A stretch of DNA of 64,000 bases from contig NZ_CP046703.1 in the NCBI RefSeq assembly GCF_009873495.1, positions 6,414,501 through 6,478,500 of the forward strand. Reading direction: 5' to 3'. Under the pieces are notes generated by a model that was not told the DNA's origin, ran no database searches, and was given only the letters and a program-made list of their open reading frames with translations. Positions 60,918 through 64,000 of this stretch are shown here, piece by piece; within the stretch, counting starts at the first letter, position 1, and each line of letters starts with the position of its first letter. The stretch is from Nostoc sp. ATCC 53789. Lineage in GTDB: Bacteria; Cyanobacteriota; Cyanobacteriia; Cyanobacteriales; Nostocaceae. Both the position numbers and the translations under genes were made by a program.

Positions 60918-61505
60918 ATGTTTGCTGCTTCCAATCAATTACTATGGTCTATGATTGGCTTACTCCTGACAATGGGTGGTACCTTCTTAGAAGCTTATGG
61001 CATCACCTTTCCTTGGAATTGGAGTAAGCACGGAATTCAGACTTTTTCTTTAGGTGTCACTTTTCAAATTGGCGCAGTACTGTTAGTGGGCTGTTTAGGG
61101 GGCAAAAATGCCGGTGCGCTCTCGCAAATTGCCTATTTAGTGATGGGGTTAACTTTATTACCTGTATTTGCCGATGGAGGTGGTATTGGTTATGTTAAGT
61201 TGTCTCAGTTTGGCTATTTACTAGGCTTTATTCCTGGAGCTTGGATTTGTGGCTTAGTTGCCTTTAAAGCTAGACCTCGACTAGAAACTCTCGCCTTTAG
61301 TTGCATCTGTGGCTTGTTAACTCTGCATCTATGCGGTATTAGTTATTTGATTATTAGCTATATTTTTCAGTGGAAAGGCACAGAAAATTTACCTTTGATG
61401 CAAGCAATCCTCAGATACTCTTGGTTTGCACTACCAGGGCAATTAAGTGTGGTCTGTGCCGTTACTGTAATAGCATATATATTGCGTCACTTAATGTTTT
61501 ATTAG
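60918..61505 (+). CDS. bioY: Biotin transporter substrate-binding component BioY
   Basis: A 195-residue six-helix membrane protein with the BioY signature: GGKNAGALSQIAYLVMGL, GLTLLPVFADGGGIGY and FGYLLGFIPGAWICG. BioY is the S component of ECF-type biotin importers and can work alone. The energising EcfAT proteins are not in this window. It lies 94 bp before lspA, separated by heptamer repeats, and may be co-transcribed. Confidence 0.9.
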   Translation: MFAASNQLLWSMIGLLLTMGGTFLEAYGITFPWNWSKHGIQTFSLGVTFQIGAVLLVGCLGGKNAGALSQIAYLVMGLTLLPVFADGGGIGYVKLSQFGYLLGFIPGAWICGLVAFKARPRLETLAFSCICGLLTLHLCGISYLIISYIFQWKGTENLPLMQAILRYSWFALPGQLSVVCAVTVIAYILRHLMFY

Positions 61506-61512
61506 TCATCAA

Positions 61513-61592
61513 GGGGCTAGAGGCTAGGGGCAAGAAATTTACAATTTTCTCATCCCCTAGTCCTTAGTCCTTAGTCCTTAGTCTCTAGCCCC
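61513..61592. repeat. Heptamer repeats with outer inverted repeat between bioY and lspA
   Basis: GGGGCTAGAG (61513-61522) is matched by CTCTAGCCCC (61583-61592). Between them CCTTAGT heptamers are repeated three to four times. This could fold into a long hairpin between the two genes. Confidence 0.65.
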
Positions 61593-61599
61593 TAGTTTC

Positions 61600-62076
61600 A
61601 TGCGTTTAAAAAACCGCCTTTTCTGGATTGCTGCCTTTATAGCTTTTTTCCTAGACCAAATAACAAAATACTGGGTGGTACAAACCTTCAGTTTGGGGCA
61701 AACACTACCACTCTTAACTGGAATATTTCACTTCACCTATGTTACTAACACTGGTGCCGCCTTTAGTCTGTTAAGTGGGAAAGTAGAGTGGTTGCGCTGG
61801 CTATCTTTAGGAGTGAGTTTGGTATTGATAGCGTTGGCTTTGTTTGGCCCAACATTAAATTTATGGGATCAGTTGGGCTATGGCTTAATTTTAGGTGGAG
61901 CTATGGGCAACGGTATTGATCGCTTTGTTTTAGGCCATGTCGTTGATTTTCTTGATTTTCGCCTAATTAGCTTTCCTGTATTTAATGTGGCAGATTCTTT
62001 TATTAGTATTGGTATTGTTTTTCTGTTAATTGCTTCCTTCCAAAAAACACCAACTTCAACAGGTAGGTTGGATTAA
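61600..62076 (+). CDS. lspA: Lipoprotein signal peptidase (signal peptidase II)
   Basis: A 158-residue aspartic peptidase with four helices that removes signal peptides from prolipoproteins such as PstS. Motifs: FFLDQITKYWV, FHFTYVTNTGAAFSLL, GGAMGNGIDR, VDFLDF (first catalytic Asp) and FNVADSFISIG (second Asp). ATG at 61600 follows the bioY gap directly. A 10-bp hairpin at 62084-62108 lies just after the stop. Confidence 0.96.
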   Translation: MRLKNRLFWIAAFIAFFLDQITKYWVVQTFSLGQTLPLLTGIFHFTYVTNTGAAFSLLSGKVEWLRWLSLGVSLVLIALALFGPTLNLWDQLGYGLILGGAMGNGIDRFVLGHVVDFLDFRLISFPVFNVADSFISIGIVFLLIASFQKTPTSTGRLD

Positions 62077-62083
62077 ACTATTA

Positions 62084-62108
62084 AGCCTGGGATGATTAAT
62101 CCCAGGCT
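62084..62108 (+). terminator. Terminator-like hairpin after lspA
   Basis: A perfect 10-bp stem (AGCCTGGGAT / ATCCCAGGCT, 5-nt loop) starts eight bases after the lspA stop. The sequence after it (ATTAATTA) is AT-rich but not a T run. Confidence 0.65.
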
Positions 62109-62276
62109 ATTAATTACTGAAACCATTGCTCAGTCCTATATGCGAAGACTTGATTTATGGGTTCCAGAGATTTGAATTTATATCCTACACCAGTTCTCAT
62201 AACTGGTGCAGAAAGTCAAGATGCACAGGCGATCGCTGATGGTAAATTAGTATGTCAAACGTATCCAGCTTTTAAT

Positions 62277-62927
62277 TTATTTACCTGGGGCAGGAGCAGT
62301 AGATGGAGTACTGGGAGAGTTGGCACCTGGTTCTGTAGGAGCGCCAGGTTCAGATGGAGTAACGGTTCCTGGTGCTGGAGTTAAGTTGCTAGGGGTGCCA
62401 GGCTCAGTTGGAGTAACACTTCCTGGTGCTGGAGTCAAGTTGCTAGGAGCGCCAGGTTCAGATGGAGTAACGGTTCCTGGTGCTGGAGTTAAGTTACTAG
62501 GAGCGCCAGGTTCAGGTGGGGTAACGGTTCCTGGTGCTGGAGTGCTTTCGGGAGTTCCACTTTCAGGTGGGGTAACAGTTCCTGGTGCCGGAGTGCTTTC
62601 GGGAGGAGTGATGTTACTCGGTGTGGTTTCTGCTGGTACTGTAGTGCTACCAGGAGTCGTGCTAGGTGTGGTTTCTGCTGGTGCTGTAGTGCTACCAGGA
62701 GCCCCACCAGGGGTAAGTGCTGTGCCGCCGGGACAGCGAGAGTTAAGCGGAAAATACTCGCACAGAATTTTCATACCTTCTGGCGACATCTTGATTTCCG
62801 TTGGTGCGCTAGTAGATTCGCTACTGGATTGAGCTATGGGGGATTTACTGGATTCGGCTACGGCAATATTAGTGGTGAGAGCCAAAGATAGAGCTGTACC
62901 AATCAGGGTCAGAGATTTTCCCATCAT
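62277..62927 (-). CDS. Small secreted proline/threonine-rich repeat protein
   Basis: A 216-residue protein with a signal peptide (LTLIGTALSLALTTNIAVAES), a short motif MSPEGMKILCEYFPLNSRCPGG with two cysteines that recurs in cyanobacterial secreted proteins, and a C-terminal region of nine-to-eighteen residue repeats (TPAPGTVTPSEPGAPSNL type). The high Pro/Gly/Ser/Thr content suggests an extended cell-surface or periplasmic filler. Function is unknown. The start is ATG 62927 or the next codon. Confidence 0.75.
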   Translation of the reverse strand: MMGKSLTLIGTALSLALTTNIAVAESSKSPIAQSSSESTSAPTEIKMSPEGMKILCEYFPLNSRCPGGTALTPGGAPGSTTAPAETTPSTTPGSTTVPAETTPSNITPPESTPAPGTVTPPESGTPESTPAPGTVTPPEPGAPSNLTPAPGTVTPSEPGAPSNLTPAPGSVTPTEPGTPSNLTPAPGTVTPSEPGAPTEPGANSPSTPSTAPAPGK

Positions 62928-63357
62928 TCTGAAATTTACCTCAACGGAACACTCGGCCCATTAAAACAGATAATAAGATTTAGAAAATCTTCCTAAATGA
63001 ATATATTTAAGTTTGTTGCAGAATATGTGGATATGTAAAATTGGTAAAAATTAAATCTGTCGTTTGTTATTAACTAGTGCTTATAAGTACAAGCTTTCAA
63101 TCTATGCTTGTAGTCATTAAAGTAAAATGAGTAGACAAAATAAGCTTTTAGGAAGGATAAAAAATTTTATTTTTCTTTAATTAAGTGATAAAAATAACGA
63201 GTTAACTCAGATAAAAAAGTAATGTTCAGTATAAATTAGAGCAAAAAGTCCCGTATAGCTAATTTATGCTTTGGCTTATGAGTAAAATGATGAAAGACTA
63301 ACATCTAAAATTGTAATTCGCCCCATTCTTCACTAAAAAGTGTGATGTGAATCGCCG
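62928..63357. other. AT-rich divergent promoter gap
   Basis: 430 bp between the divergent secreted-protein and FHA genes. AT-rich, with no gene or repeat recognised. Confidence 0.4.
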
Positions 63358-64000
63358 ATGAGTTCTCCCCAACCCCCTCACAAGCCACAAACGTTAATTG
63401 GTCAACTGACTCAAGCAGTCCATACTATCCAAGCTAGGGTTGATTTTTCCAAACTGGCGCTCAAGCCTAATGCCAAAGTACCGGAACTCTGGGTACAGGA
63501 TGCGGGGGCGGATAAAGCAGAGGTATATCCACTGTTGGGCGATCGCTATATTCTCGGTCGTAGTTCCAAATCCAGCGATATCGTCGTCCGTAACCCCGTT
63601 GTCAGCCAAATTCACCTATCGCTATCGCGCAATTCTACTCAGCGCACACCAGTTTTCGTCATCAAAGACGAAAACTCCACCAATGGCATTTATCGTGGCA
63701 AGCGTCGTGTTAATTCCCTAGAACTACGTCATGGCGATATTCTGACTCTGGGCCCCCCAGAACTAGCCGCTTCTGTGCGCCTGCAATACGTCGATCCACC
63801 AGCGTGGTATGTCAAAGCTGCAAGTTGGACAGCTTATGGTGTTGGTGGTGTCAGCGCCTTGTTCGCCTTAGTAATTGGCGTAGAATGGCTGAAATTTTCA
63901 GTTAGACCCCTACCTACAGCTACACGCGCTCCAGTAGTTGTTTACGCTCGTGATGGAGCCACACCTCTGAGAGAGCCTCGAACTATCTCTCACGTAGATA
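63358..64000 (+). CDS. FHA-domain protein, probably fused to a class A penicillin-binding protein (3' end cut off)
   Basis: From ATG 63358 the frame is open to the window edge (214 codons). Residues about 55-140 are an FHA phosphothreonine-binding domain (YILGRSSKSSDIVV, NPVVSQIHLSLSR, DENSTNGIYRGKR, HGDILTLGPPE). A membrane helix follows at about 160-180 (WTAYGVGGVSALFALVIGV), and then VVYARDGATPLREPRTISHV begins, which resembles the N-terminal edge of a GT51 transglycosylase in cyanobacterial FHA-PBP fusions. FHA would sit in the cytoplasm, linking cell-wall synthesis to Ser/Thr kinases. The enzymatic part lies outside the window. Confidence 0.8.
   Translation, partial: MSSPQPPHKPQTLIGQLTQAVHTIQARVDFSKLALKPNAKVPELWVQDAGADKAEVYPLLGDRYILGRSSKSSDIVVRNPVVSQIHLSLSRNSTQRTPVFVIKDENSTNGIYRGKRRVNSLELRHGDILTLGPPELAASVRLQYVDPPAWYVKAASWTAYGVGGVSALFALVIGVEWLKFSVRPLPTATRAPVVVYARDGATPLREPRTISHVD

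Noticed and set aside
62157..62384. A 75-codon frame after lspA
   Set aside because: Runs into the antisense of the secreted repeat protein and has no supporting features.
62320..62832. Glycine/valine-rich plus-strand frame
   Set aside because: Complement of the proline/threonine repeats of the minus-strand secreted protein, which has a signal peptide.

Overview
The window is chromosomal DNA from a filamentous, probably heterocyst-forming cyanobacterium of the Nostoc/Anabaena/Calothrix type. The evidence is the dense scatter of the HIP1 palindrome GCGATCGC, patches of heptanucleotide tandem repeats (the STRR class) between genes, a CyaC-type hybrid adenylate cyclase, FecR- and CHASE2-domain signalling proteins, and moderate-to-low GC content. 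No species call is attempted.

Layout. 1-7.5 kb: surE (cut by the window edge), pheS, a Uma2-type nuclease, a membrane protein, an S9 peptidase and recQ, with a 19-unit 21-bp palindromic tandem array between the last two. 7.6-14.4 kb is more accessory: a phosphoesterase, a ParE/ParD-type toxin-antitoxin pair, a decayed IS66 fragment, a secreted-HEAT/membrane/NTPase protein and an intact 1,518-bp insertion sequence with terminal inverted repeats and a 6-bp target duplication. 14.5-25.7 kb: acetyltransferase, leuA, a LabA-like NYN protein, a CHASE2-Ser/Thr kinase, a glutathione-reductase-like flavoenzyme, an NB-ARC/TPR STAND protein and a peptidoglycan-binding membrane protein.

25.77-28.10 kb is the most interesting part. 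It holds a gene for a Ro60 (TROVE) orthologue, Rsr, together with four divergent tRNA-like RNA genes on the same strand, three upstream and one downstream. Each carries the same Ro-binding-like module (CTTGCC, short loop, GGCCGA, then GGTTATCG) inside a tRNA-like body. I read these as bacterial Y RNAs (YrlA class). A sigma-70-like promoter lies in front of the set, and a related stem-loop sits on the ribosome binding region of rsr, suggesting possible autoregulation.

28.3-42.2 kb: pyrD, a multi-GAF sensor, isoaspartyl peptidase, glmU, an HD-GYP response regulator, a 214-bp MITE-like element, an MnmC-type methyltransferase, a sulfurtransferase and an outer-membrane barrel protein. 42.7-55.8 kb: a FecR-domain repeat protein, NADPH-type glutathione reductase (a paralogue of the enzyme at 21 kb), a YqiA-like hydrolase, hisC, cyaC, a TonB-like protein and tRNA-Gly(UCC). 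56-60.2 kb: a complete pstS-pstC-pstA-pstB phosphate transport operon with a textbook three-repeat Pho box. 60.9-64 kb: bioY, lspA, a small secreted repeat protein and the start of an FHA-domain fusion, probably to a class A penicillin-binding protein.

Functionally, most genes are ordinary housekeeping (translation, amino acid, pyrimidine and cell-wall precursor synthesis, phosphate and biotin uptake) mixed with the large signalling proteins typical of these cyanobacteria. Assignments come from reading the sequence and recalling family motifs; no database search was run.
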